Origin: an uncultured Collinsella sp.
GTDB taxonomy: Bacteria > Actinomycetota > Coriobacteriia > Coriobacteriales > Coriobacteriaceae
Direction: 5' to 3'
Length of the DNA: 12,756 nt
NCBI GenBank assembly: GCA_902474645.1
Contig: CABRWN010000044.1
Span: 1 to 12,756, forward strand
Both the position numbers and the translations under genes were made by a program. Below, piece after piece: positions 1-9,200 of this stretch (positions are counted from its first letter, which is position 1; every line of letters starts with the position of its first letter). The notes below the pieces were generated by a model that was not told the origin of the DNA, made no database searches, and saw nothing but the letters and a program-made list of their open reading frames with translations.

Positions 1-2045
<2,045 letters not shown>

Positions 2046-2055
2046 ATGTTGTTGT

Positions 2056-2060
2056 TCCTT
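2056..2060 (-). promoter_or_regulatory. Ribosome binding site of the helicase
   Basis: AAGGA on the minus strand, ten bases before the ATG at 2045. It is the only Shine-Dalgarno-like match near the first in-frame ATG and so fixes the helicase start. Confidence 0.6.
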
Positions 2061-2077
2061 ATCTGCACGCGCAATGG

Positions 2078-2096
2078 GCGCGGCATGCGGCCGCGC
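2078..2096 (-). other. GC-only hairpin in the helicase 5' leader
   Basis: A perfect 7-bp stem (GCGCGGC / GCCGCGC) with a 5-nt loop, about 17 bases upstream of the helicase ribosome binding site. There is no T tract, so it is unlikely to be a terminator. If the promoter near 2250 is correct, the hairpin lies in a leader of nearly 200 nt. Long structured leaders are known for some cold-shock DEAD-box helicases; any regulatory role here is inference. Confidence 0.4.
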
Positions 2097-2244
2097 GGGC
2101 GTGCTTGGTAGTGCGCTAATACATACAAAAACAGGTGCGCACAGAGAGGACGTTGCTCAGCACGCTGGCGATCGCTTTGGCAGCCCTATCACGCGCCGTC
2201 CAGACGCAGCAGCTCTAAGCGATGGAGCAGATTCGCCGCCGGTT

Positions 2245-2250
2245 AGTATA
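2245..2250 (-). promoter_or_regulatory. Possible -10 box of the helicase promoter
   Basis: TATACT on the minus strand (AGTATA on the plus strand) is the best -10 match upstream of the helicase. No convincing -35 hexamer lies at 16-18 bp, so the call is tentative. It would give a leader of about 190 nt. Confidence 0.3.
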
Positions 2251-2316
2251 CCCGTGCTTCGCATGCCCCCACGTAAACCACAGATGACGAGGCGGACGAG
2301 ATGGGCCTGGCTGAAT

Positions 2317-2373
2317 GTCTCAATCTGTAACATCTACAGGGCAAATCTTCCTCTACGTGTTACAGATCGAGAC
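2317..2373. repeat. 57-bp hairpin repeat, copy 1
   Basis: Left arm GTCTCAATCTGTAACA (2317-2332) and right arm TGTTACAGATCGAGAC (2358-2373) are inverted repeats with one mismatch. They enclose a 25-nt interior. The mismatch is A opposite C on the plus strand but becomes a G-U wobble if the minus strand is transcribed. Flanking T and A extend the symmetry by one base pair. It starts 81 bp before copy 2. Confidence 0.9.
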
Positions 2374-2397
2374 AAACGGTCGACACGGTTCACAAAC

Positions 2398-2454
2398 GTC
2401 TCAATCTGTAACAGTTGCCGAGCAAAATCGGCCCTAATTGTTATAGATCAAGAC
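2398..2454. repeat. 57-bp hairpin repeat, copy 2
   Basis: Arms GTCTCAATCTGTAACA (2398-2413) and TGTTATAGATCAAGAC (2439-2454) surround a 25-nt interior. The interior has its own perfect 5-bp stem, GCCGA (2417-2421) with TCGGC (2428-2432), closing a GCAAAA loop. This is the most diverged copy in the arms (three non-Watson-Crick positions), yet the length is still 57 bp. Confidence 0.87.
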
Positions 2455-2520
2455 AGAGGGGGATTTCCGTCCAGTCCAAACCAAATCTCTCAGGCTTCCT
2501 GCAATTTCGAACATGTGGCC

Positions 2521-2526
2521 TATAAT
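2521..2526 (+). promoter_or_regulatory. Consensus -10 box for the FHA gene
   Basis: A perfect TATAAT sits about 108 bases before the GTG start of the FHA gene, downstream of hairpin copy 2. The best -35 candidate is TTCCTG at 2496-2501, with a long 19-bp spacer, so the -35 assignment is weak. Transcription would begin near 2533. Confidence 0.5.
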
Positions 2527-2620
2527 GTTGCTTTGGTTACACTATATATTGCGCAGCCATTTAATACGTCGCCCACCGGGGGCCATTAATTCCTATCGCC
2601 ATATTGGCTAGGAAGCAATC

Positions 2621-2628
2621 AAAGGAGG
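2621..2628 (+). promoter_or_regulatory. Ribosome binding site that decides the FHA gene start
   Basis: AAAGGAGG, five bases before GTG at 2634. The frame also has an upstream TTG at 2604, but that codon lacks a Shine-Dalgarno match and would place this perfect site inside the coding sequence. GTG 2634 is therefore chosen. Confidence 0.85.
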
Positions 2629-2633
2629 TATCC

Positions 2634-3596
2634 GTGGCAGCAGAGACGCCTTGCTCGGTCCTCTATAACGATATTCGCTCGTTCGGCGGTCTTAAACATC
2701 TCGAGATCGCCCGAATGCTCATCAATGGAAACTCTTATCTCGGCAGCACCCTGCTCGAGAAATGCTCTTCCAACCGCTCGTATCTCACCCGTTACATCGT
2801 TCATCGCAAGCCTGACCAGTGCGCGCCCGCCATCTACAGCGACTTTACCGTCACCACGCTCAACCTTTCCGCGGCAATCTGCAGCAAGCTCGGCGGCGGC
2901 GAGTCCGCCTATCAGGCAATCGCCGAGCACTATCGCGGTCCGGCCGCCAACGAAATGATGTCGGCTCTCGCCAGCTACAAGCTGGACAGCCGCCTATATG
3001 CAAATGCCCTCAATCGCATCGACAACTTTGACGGCAATGCCGTGCGCGAGAAAAGCACGCTTTACCTTATGCTCTTTGTGGCAACGGGGGCGCTCGCCGA
3101 TCCCGTTCAGGGCGTGGCCACCGTCGAGCGCTTTTGCGACAGCAAGACGGGCGGGCACTTTGGCACCACCGAAACTACCGTCGGACGTGGCTTTATGAGC
3201 AGCCTGGAGCAGCCGCGCACCGTCGCCCCCAACCTCGGTCTGCTCAGAACCCATGCCGACAACTGCGCCGACATGCAAATCCATCCCCTCACACGCGATC
3301 CGCGCGGCACCGTGATTGGTTCTTTGCCCAAAACCTCGCCCAGCATCACCGATGTGGGCGCCGACGCATCGCGCGAGCATCTTCGCATTTGGCTCGAGGG
3401 TGAGCACTGGTACGCCCAGGGCCTTGGGTCGACCAACGGCACAGTACTCGAATCGGGCGCAGGCGACGGCGATATCGTAATCGAGCCGCCCCGCGACCAA
3501 CGAGAGCCCGGCAAAGTCTATCCCCCCGTGGAAATCGCCAACAGCGACAGGCTCCATCTGGGTCTCTACACGACATTCCTTGTCATTGTGGACTAG
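2634..3596 (+). CDS. FHA-domain protein with an unrecognised N-terminal helical region
   Basis: A 320-residue predicted cytoplasmic protein with no signal peptide or membrane segment. The C-terminal third (about 220-320) is a forkhead-associated domain, a module that binds phosphothreonine peptides: SREH at 246-249, GSTNGT at 265-270, and a closing IANSDRLHLG strand region at 301-310. The family's usual Gly-Arg pair before the SRxH motif appears here as G229-S230, so the arginine that normally contacts the phosphate is missing or displaced. Residues 1-215 are mostly helical-looking, with leucine- and alanine-rich segments; I recognise no family there. The next gene is a Ser/Thr kinase on the same strand, so this protein is a natural candidate for its substrate or adaptor. 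A strong terminator and separate control sequences lie between the two genes, so they may not share one transcript. Confidence 0.85.
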   Translation: MAAETPCSVLYNDIRSFGGLKHLEIARMLINGNSYLGSTLLEKCSSNRSYLTRYIVHRKPDQCAPAIYSDFTVTTLNLSAAICSKLGGGESAYQAIAEHYRGPAANEMMSALASYKLDSRLYANALNRIDNFDGNAVREKSTLYLMLFVATGALADPVQGVATVERFCDSKTGGHFGTTETTVGRGFMSSLEQPRTVAPNLGLLRTHADNCADMQIHPLTRDPRGTVIGSLPKTSPSITDVGADASREHLRIWLEGEHWYAQGLGSTNGTVLESGAGDGDIVIEPPRDQREPGKVYPPVEIANSDRLHLGLYTTFLVIVD

Positions 3597-3598
3597 CG

Positions 3599-3635
3599 CG
3601 GACGGCGATCAAAAGACGGTCGCCGTCCGTCTTTC
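3599..3635 (+). terminator. Rho-independent terminator after the FHA gene
   Basis: A perfect 10-bp GC-rich stem, CGGACGGCGA (3599-3608) with TCGCCGTCCG (3620-3629), has an 11-nt loop. It is followed by a T-rich tail (TCTTTCGTCTTCT). It starts three bases after the FHA stop codon. Confidence 0.85.
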
Positions 3636-3651
3636 GTCTTCTACCTTCTGC

Positions 3652-3663
3652 GTCGTAAACGAC
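3652..3663. promoter_or_regulatory. Short dyad GTCGT-AA-ACGAC upstream of the kinase
   Basis: Two perfectly inverted 5-bp half sites are separated by AA, between the FHA terminator and the large hairpin before the kinase. The form fits a small dimeric regulator site, but no factor can be named and chance occurrence is possible. Confidence 0.25.
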
Positions 3664-3674
3664 AATACTCAGCG

Positions 3675-3735
3675 GTATACGTGGGCAGTGCGGCTATCAT
3701 GGTACTTTACCGATATCCGCACTGCTCACGTATAC
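3675..3735. repeat. 61-bp inverted repeat with 19-bp arms before the kinase
   Basis: Left arm GTATACGTGGGCAGTGCGG (3675-3693) and right arm CCGCACTGCTCACGTATAC (3717-3735) pair at 18 of 19 positions. The 23-nt interior holds a further GGTA/TACC mini-stem (3701-3704 with 3708-3711 region). There is no T tract after it. Its sequence is unrelated to the 57-bp family. It ends 32 bases before the kinase ATG, so it is either in the leader or overlaps the promoter. Confidence 0.85.
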
Positions 3736-3767
3736 GTACGGCAACCCATGCCAGACAAAGGAACGCC

Positions 3768-5852
3768 ATGGATACTACCGATAGCGCCTATGGCGACAAA
3801 CTCATCCGTCTCGATACGTTCGATACCGCCGTGGCGGTCGACCCCAGCGCCGAGGACGAGGCCAAGCGTCGGTTTATGACGCTTATTCTCCAGACGGCCC
3901 ACCGCAACAACGGCAACATCGGGCACGTGCTGCGCGCGACCAACACGAGCGGCGAGGTCTTTGCCGTCAAGCTACTCAAGGACAACGCCGTCCTTTCCGG
4001 CCAAGCCCCCGACCGCTCCGCCGAGCAATCGGCCGCTCACCTGGCCAACACCGCCGCGCTGTTCGAGGAGTACCGTCATCTGTGTACCGTCTCGCACCTG
4101 CGCGGATTTCCGCGCGTCTATGGCTACGGTTCATGCGAGGACGACCCGCTCATCCTCATGGAGTGGGTCGAGGGCACCTCACTCAAGCAGGCGCTGCCCC
4201 TGCTTCCGCACGACGCCTCGGGCGGGCTAACCACCCAGATGGTAGCCGCCGTCGGAAACGCCGTGCTTCGTGCGCTCTTGATGACCCAAGGCCTCGTGAA
4301 TCCGGTCATCCATCGCGACCTGTCGCCTGCCAATATCATGTTCCGCACCACTAGCCGAACGCTCGAGCAGCAGATTGCCGATTGCTCCTTTGACCCCTGC
4401 CTCATCGACATGGGCTCCGCGACCATGGCTCTCGGCGACAACACGATCACCCGGCGCGCCGACATCTGGCGCTTTGCCACGCCCGCATACGCCGCGCCCG
4501 AGATGCTCACGCAGGATATCGAAGGCATCGCGGCCCTTCGCCGTTCGCCGGCAATCGACGTCTATGCGCTTTCGAGCATTCTGTACCAGCTCTACAGCGG
4601 TCGCAAACCGTTTGACTTTGAGTCGACGGACGCCGCTGCAACCGGCTCGTTCTATCTCGTAAAGACCAAGACCAAGCCGGCACCGCTCGAGCCGCGCTGC
4701 GAGGGCGATGAAGCGCTCGTCCAAATCATCATGAAGGGTCTCTCAGTCGAGCAGTGCGATCGTCCCACCGAGCAGCAGATGCTCGAGGTGCTCTCGGCAT
4801 ACCTCACCGATGCCGAATCCGAGGGCCGCGAAGGCGCGGGCAGTGACGCCGCAATCGACATCGACTCCGGCACGCACCTTAAGGTCGACGTCGCCGGCGA
4901 GCGCGCACGAGAGATCCTGGAGCAGGCCCGGCACGATGCCATGACCCGCCGCCGCTTTATTATCGGTGGCGTCGTTGCAGCCGTTGCGGGGCTCAGCGTC
5001 ATTGGGGCGGCGACCCATGGCTTTGGCATCCCCGACTACCTGGACGGCATCCGCGGTTCGCTTGACGACTACACTTGGGATCAGCTGCAGGAGATTTCGC
5101 TCAAGATTAAGGCCGCCGAGACCCGTAGCGAAGCACGCGAGATTGCCAAGCGCTATCACCTGCTCGATGCCGATGGGCATATCCCCTATCCGTGTACCAA
5201 GCGTGTCACGCTCACCAACGGGCTGCAGGTTGGCGCGCAGCTTGTGGGCATCCGCCACGATGAGCTTCTGGACGGGACGGGCAAGGCCGGGCTGACGTTT
5301 ATGTTCGACGCCGGCATTGCCGAACGCAACGCTACGGCTGAACCGCCAAGCGCCGGCTGGGCAGATTGCGAGCTGCGGGAATGGCTCAACGGCGACGGCC
5401 TTAAGCTGCTGCCCAACGAGTTGCGCGCACTCATCAAATCTGTCAAAAAGATCTCGAATAACGTGGGTGCCGCCAACAGCGCATCGTGTCTGAGCGAGTT
5501 GCCCGCAACCCTTTGGCTGCCCGCCATGGTCGAGCTGTGCGGTACGCAACCGCCCTATTCGTTTGCCAAGGACTATCACTACCTGGCAGACATCTACAAC
5601 GGCGAGGGCAAGGAGTACCAGCTCTTCCGCGAGCTCAAGGTGAGCCCGTATTCCACGAACGAGACGATGGTCCGCCAGTGGAAGGGCAAGGACACCTCTT
5701 TGTGGGAGCGCACGGTGAGCCCCGACTCATCGGAGACCGAAGGCACGCTCTATTTGAATCGCGTGGGGCACGACGGCGACGTCTTTACGTACGCAACGCC
5801 TGCGGAAAAGCCAAATAAGCGAACCTGTGTGATCCCTGGGTTCTGTATCTAG
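3768..5852 (+). CDS. Membrane Ser/Thr protein kinase with C-terminal DUF6273-like domain
   Basis: A 694-residue Hanks-type kinase that would phosphorylate Ser/Thr on cytoplasmic proteins. Kinase motifs: degenerate glycine loop GNIGHV 49-54, ATP-anchoring K68, helix-C glutamate E100 or E101, HRDLSPANI 182-190 with D184 and N189, DMG 214-216 in place of DFG, APE 243-245, D264 and R332. All catalytic residues are present, so it should be active. A linker leads to one membrane segment, about 397-415, preceded by TRRR (393-396); this predicts the kinase inside and the rest outside. The outer part resembles DUF6273: WADCELREWLNG 531-542, an LWLPAMVELCG stretch 582-592, and the terminal VIPGFCI. The start is ATG 3768 with AAAGGA at 3757-3762; an in-frame GTG at 3681 has no ribosome site and lies inside a hairpin. 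The external domain may be a sensor; its ligand is unknown. Confidence 0.92.
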   Translation: MDTTDSAYGDKLIRLDTFDTAVAVDPSAEDEAKRRFMTLILQTAHRNNGNIGHVLRATNTSGEVFAVKLLKDNAVLSGQAPDRSAEQSAAHLANTAALFEEYRHLCTVSHLRGFPRVYGYGSCEDDPLILMEWVEGTSLKQALPLLPHDASGGLTTQMVAAVGNAVLRALLMTQGLVNPVIHRDLSPANIMFRTTSRTLEQQIADCSFDPCLIDMGSATMALGDNTITRRADIWRFATPAYAAPEMLTQDIEGIAALRRSPAIDVYALSSILYQLYSGRKPFDFESTDAAATGSFYLVKTKTKPAPLEPRCEGDEALVQIIMKGLSVEQCDRPTEQQMLEVLSAYLTDAESEGREGAGSDAAIDIDSGTHLKVDVAGERAREILEQARHDAMTRRRFIIGGVVAAVAGLSVIGAATHGFGIPDYLDGIRGSLDDYTWDQLQEISLKIKAAETRSEAREIAKRYHLLDADGHIPYPCTKRVTLTNGLQVGAQLVGIRHDELLDGTGKAGLTFMFDAGIAERNATAEPPSAGWADCELREWLNGDGLKLLPNELRALIKSVKKISNNVGAANSASCLSELPATLWLPAMVELCGTQPPYSFAKDYHYLADIYNGEGKEYQLFRELKVSPYSTNETMVRQWKGKDTSLWERTVSPDSSETEGTLYLNRVGHDGDVFTYATPAEKPNKRTCVIPGFCI

Positions 5853-5864
5853 GCGGTGGGCGTC

Positions 5865-5892
5865 TTGCCGTGACGGGACCCCTCCCCGGCAA
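5865..5892 (+). terminator. Weak terminator-like hairpin after the kinase
   Basis: TTGCCG (5865-5870) pairs with CGGCAA (5887-5892), and an inner GGG/CCC pair lies in the loop. It lies 13 bases after the stop codon. There is no T tract, and it runs directly into hairpin copy 3, so termination here may depend on the combined structures or on Rho. Confidence 0.4.
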
Positions 5893-5894
5893 TT

Positions 5895-5951
5895 GTCTCG
5901 ATCTGTAACACTAGCTCGGCAGATACGGGTCTAGATGTTACAGAACGAGAT
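5895..5951. repeat. 57-bp hairpin repeat, copy 3
   Basis: Arms GTCTCGATCTGTAACA (5895-5910) and TGTTACAGAACGAGAT (5936-5951) enclose a 25-nt interior. The interior has TAG/CTA outer pairing and a GGCAGATACGGG core. The arms deviate by one A-A mismatch and one G-U pair. It is the first of three tandem units. Confidence 0.9.
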
Positions 5952-5974
5952 GTTAGTTTTCGGCCGATTTCTAT

Positions 5975-6031
5975 GTCTTGATCTGTAACAGTTAGAGGTC
6001 ATATTTCCCGCCAGATGTTACAGATTGAGAC
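5975..6031. repeat. 57-bp hairpin repeat, copy 4
   Basis: Arms GTCTTGATCTGTAACA (5975-5990) and TGTTACAGATTGAGAC (6016-6031) are fully paired if two G-U wobbles are allowed on the plus strand. The 25-nt interior carries the family core in the opposite orientation to its neighbours (ATTTCCCGCC on the plus strand). It starts exactly 80 bp after copy 3. Confidence 0.9.
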
Positions 6032-6054
6032 ATTAAGTTTCCTGCCAACTGTTT

Positions 6055-6111
6055 GTCTTGATCTGTAACAAATACCCGGCAAAACGGGGTCTAGCTGTTA
6101 CAGAACGAGAC
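6055..6111. repeat. 57-bp hairpin repeat, copy 5
   Basis: Arms GTCTTGATCTGTAACA (6055-6070) and TGTTACAGAACGAGAC (6096-6111) have one wobble and one mismatch. The interior has the clearest core, CCCGGCAAAACGGGG, which folds into its own GC stem with an A-rich loop. It starts exactly 80 bp after copy 4. Confidence 0.9.
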
Positions 6112-6174
6112 ATTAGCTTGCCAAGAACTTCGACTCATAAATGTGACTCAAGTGTGTCGACATTTCCTTGCCAA

Positions 6175-6186
6175 TGTTGCGCAACA
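6175..6186. promoter_or_regulatory. Perfect 12-bp palindrome upstream of the surface-protein gene
   Basis: TGTTGCGCAACA is a perfect palindrome about 20 bases before the TAAAAT -10 candidate. A smaller one, TGTCGACA, lies at 6155-6162. The position suits an operator; no binding protein can be assigned. Confidence 0.35.
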
Positions 6187-6240
6187 GGAACCCTTTCGGC
6201 GGTTGTAAAATACGAATTGTCATAGGTACCCCTTCAACGA

Positions 6241-9200
6241 TTGGGAGAAGAAATAGCAAAGTACGCACCCAAACACTTGGAAGTCTCAGGCGGCGCCGAG
6301 TCTCGCCCCACATTCTCGGGCCATAAGGCAACACGACTCGCCATCACCGCGGCAACCACCATCGCTATGACTGGCTCGTCGCTGCTCGCGCCGTTCTCGG
6401 CATTTGCCAACGATGTGTGGAGTGATACCACGGCACAGGACGCGATCATGTCCCCGCTTGCCGTCCGCGCCGGCGAGGCGGCAGGCTCCGCAGTAAAGGC
6501 AAACGCCCAGAAGATTGCCGACTTGCAGGCCGCAATCGACGCCGCAAAGGCCGCCGAGGCAGACGCCAAATCCGACTACGACACGGCGACTGCCCCCTAT
6601 ACCGAAAAGCAGGTGGCACGCGACAACGCCCAGACCGCCTACGACGCCTCCGTCTCCGATAATTCGCAGGCAGAAGCCGCCGCGCGTGCCGAATACGCCC
6701 GTCAGCTCGACGAAAGCGTCAAGGCGGCTGACAGCGCCAGCGCCACGCTGAAGGATGCCCGGAGCAAGCTCGATGCTGCCAAGGCCGATGCCGAGAGCAA
6801 GGCAAAGGCACTCGACTCCGCAAAGCAGTCGGCAGCCGATGCGCAGGCCAAGCTCGAGGCAGCCCAGAAGGCAGCCGCCAACGCAACGCCGGAGGAAATC
6901 AAGGTCGCCGAGCAGGCTGCCGCAGATGCGCAGGCCGCTCTGAACCAAGCAAAGGCTGCGAAGGCCGCTGCCGATTCCGCGCTCGCCGATGCCCAACAGG
7001 CTCAGAGCGCCGCGCAGAATGCTTACGACGAGGCGGCAGGCACGCTGGCTTCCGCTCAGCAGGAAAAGACCGCCGCGGATGGTAAGGCGGCTGAGGCACA
7101 GGCGGCATACGACAGCGCACAAGCCGATTTGGTGGCCGCAAAGGCAGGCGCTGAGGGCCCGGAGTATGACGCCGCCCAGGCAAAGGTCGATGCTGCTCAG
7201 GCCGATCTTGACGCCGCAAAGAGCGCCCAGGCAAACGCTGAGAAGGCTCTAGAAAACGCCCAGCAGGATCAGACTCAGAAGCAAAGTAATCTTGCCGCAG
7301 CACAATCGGAGCTTGATGCCGCAAAGCAGAATGCCGACCAAAAGAAGTCCGAGCTCGATACTGCGAATGCCGCAGTCTCCGCAAAGGACGAGGCCCTCAA
7401 GGACGCGAAGGCAGCCCATAGTGCCGAGCTTGCCAAGCTCGATGAGGCGAATAAGGCCGTCGAGAACGCGAAGGCAGCAAAGACGGCCGCAGACGAGGCG
7501 GCCGCGCAAGCTCAGAACGAGCTGCAATCAGCCCAAGCCGCGGTTCAGACTGCTCAAGTTGCCGTCGACGCCGCCCAGCAGGCAGCAAACTCTGCCGAGT
7601 CCACGCTCAAACAAGGTGCTATCGGATTCTTTAAGTCCGTCGGCGCCAATGAGGCAGTCTCGATTATCGAAAACTGCAAGTATAAGGATGCCACCCATGT
7701 TGGCGACAGCGACGATGCGACCTCGCTCGACAATATGATCTCGGCCGTCACCGTTATGAAGTCGATTAACAGCTACCGCGTTTCCGTTGACTTGAATCCG
7801 CTCAACGTAACGTACAACCTTGTCGCGGCGGCAATTGCCGATGCAAACTGGTCGAGCTCGAACATTGAACACGCGAAGCAGTTTGATGTTGCAGAGAACC
7901 TTTCATGGGGGTACGGCGACCCCTGCCGAGGGTGGATTACAGAGGAAAAGGCGTACTTTGACGAGGCGGTGGCGGCCAAGTTTGACGTCCATAATCTCAC
8001 GGGAAAGGCTGCCTACGACTTCTATTATTCGTATAACTCGAATAATAGAAGCAATAAAAGCCAAATAGACGAATATGTCCATGATAAATATGACGATGTC
8101 GTAGGCCATTACATCAATTGCATTGATCCCGACTACACGGCCATGGGTACCGGAATCAACACCTCCACGACGAATAATTTCTACGGCACCACTGCCTCCT
8201 TTACAGTGCAGACATCTCCGTCATGGGGATATGGCCACGATTGGACAAGCTCTGCTATGTCCGTCGACGAGTTCGAGCAGACGCTTAACGGCTACGTCAA
8301 CGGACTCAAAAACGCGGGAAGCAAACTGGAGACTGCCAAGAAGGATCTTGTCAGCAAGCAAGCTGCACTCCAGCAAGCATCCCAAAACAAGCAGAAGGCC
8401 GACAAAACCGCAAGCGAAGCCGCGTCCGCGGTCGAGCAAAAGCAGCAGGCAGCAAACAAGCAAAGCGCTAGCGTCGTCGCCGCCGCAACTGCCGTAGCTA
8501 CGGCTCAGTCGGAACGCGACGCCGCGCAAAATGCAGCGGAGACCGCCATCGCGCAGGCAGCTGCCGCGAAGGCCGCAGTTACTCAAAAGCAGGATGACGT
8601 TAACGCCGCACAGGTATCATGCGACCAGGCACAACAGACTGTTGCGGCACGCGCGACAGATCTCGAAAACGCAAAGAACTCCGTTGCAGACAAGCAGGCC
8701 GCCTACGCCAGCGATGAGCTCGCAAAGTATTCTGCCGATGTTGCTGCGGCTCAGGAAAAGGCTGACAAGGCTCATCAAACGCTTGATGAAGCCACGGCAG
8801 CCCAGACGTCTACCCAGAGTGCTCTCGAAAAGGCGGAGCGCGACGCGGCTGCCAAGAAGCAGGCCCTCGACACCGCGAAGGACAACGCCGAGGCCAAGGC
8901 GGCGACCGCGGAGCACGCTGCGAGCGATCTGACCACGGCGAAAAACGACTTTGCTTCAAAGAAGGCCCATGCTGACGCCCTGAGCAATGCAGCCGATAAT
9001 CTTGCCACCGCCGAGGCGGCCAAGAAGGAGGCCGACGCAGCAGTTACCGAGGCCGGAGTCGCCCTTAGCACGGCAAATGATGCCATCGCGAACGCCGAGC
9101 AGGCGGTCGAGAATTCTCAGGCCGCATCGGACGCCGCTGCTGCTACTCTCGGAAAGCTCAAGTCCATCAACGTCGAAAACGGCATTGCTACTGGCTCTGA

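Larger units (their letters stand above)
2046..2633. other. Divergent intergenic region between the helicase and the FHA gene
   Basis: About 590 bases with no credible gene. It holds the helicase leader and possible promoter (left half), two hairpin repeats at 2317-2373 and 2398-2454, and the TATAAT promoter of the FHA gene at 2521. An open frame at 1984-2589 begins antisense inside the helicase, has no ribosome binding site and runs through the hairpin repeats, so it is not called. Base composition falls to more AT from about 2480 onward, as expected near a promoter. Confidence 0.7.
5853..6240. other. Intergenic region carrying the three-unit hairpin array
   Basis: Nearly 390 bases without a gene. 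Order: a weak terminator-like hairpin, three 57-bp hairpins starting at 5895, 5975 and 6055, then about 130 bases containing the palindromes TGTCGACA (6155-6162) and TGTTGCGCAACA (6175-6186). TAAAAT at 6206-6211 is a possible -10 box for the surface-protein gene but has no good -35 partner. Confidence 0.75.

Noticed and set aside
2120..2160. Terminator or attenuator in the helicase leader (T5 run after GTGCGCAC)
   Set aside because: GTGCGCAC is a loop-free 8-bp palindrome that cannot form a stable terminator stem.
2317..2454. CRISPR array (also considered at 5895-6111)
   Set aside because: The repeated arms alternate in orientation, interiors share a common core rather than being unrelated spacers, units are few, and no cas gene is present.
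2604..2633. TTG start ten codons upstream for the FHA protein
   Set aside because: It lacks a ribosome site and would bury the AAAGGAGG that correctly precedes GTG 2634.
3681..3767. GTG start 29 codons upstream for the kinase
   Set aside because: It lies inside the 19-bp-arm hairpin, has no ribosome site, and ATG 3768 is preceded by AAAGGA.
4743..5579. Minus-strand open frame of 278 codons
   Set aside because: Antisense to the kinase; no ribosome site or recognisable domain.
5895..6111. Classical MITE insertions with target duplications
   Set aside because: No consistent direct repeat flanks the copies. The T/A flanks simply extend the palindrome, so transposition cannot be claimed from this window.
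6286..7122. Minus-strand open frame of 278 codons
   Set aside because: Antisense to the alanine-rich coiled coil; its Leu/Cys/Gly-rich product mirrors GCN codons read backwards.
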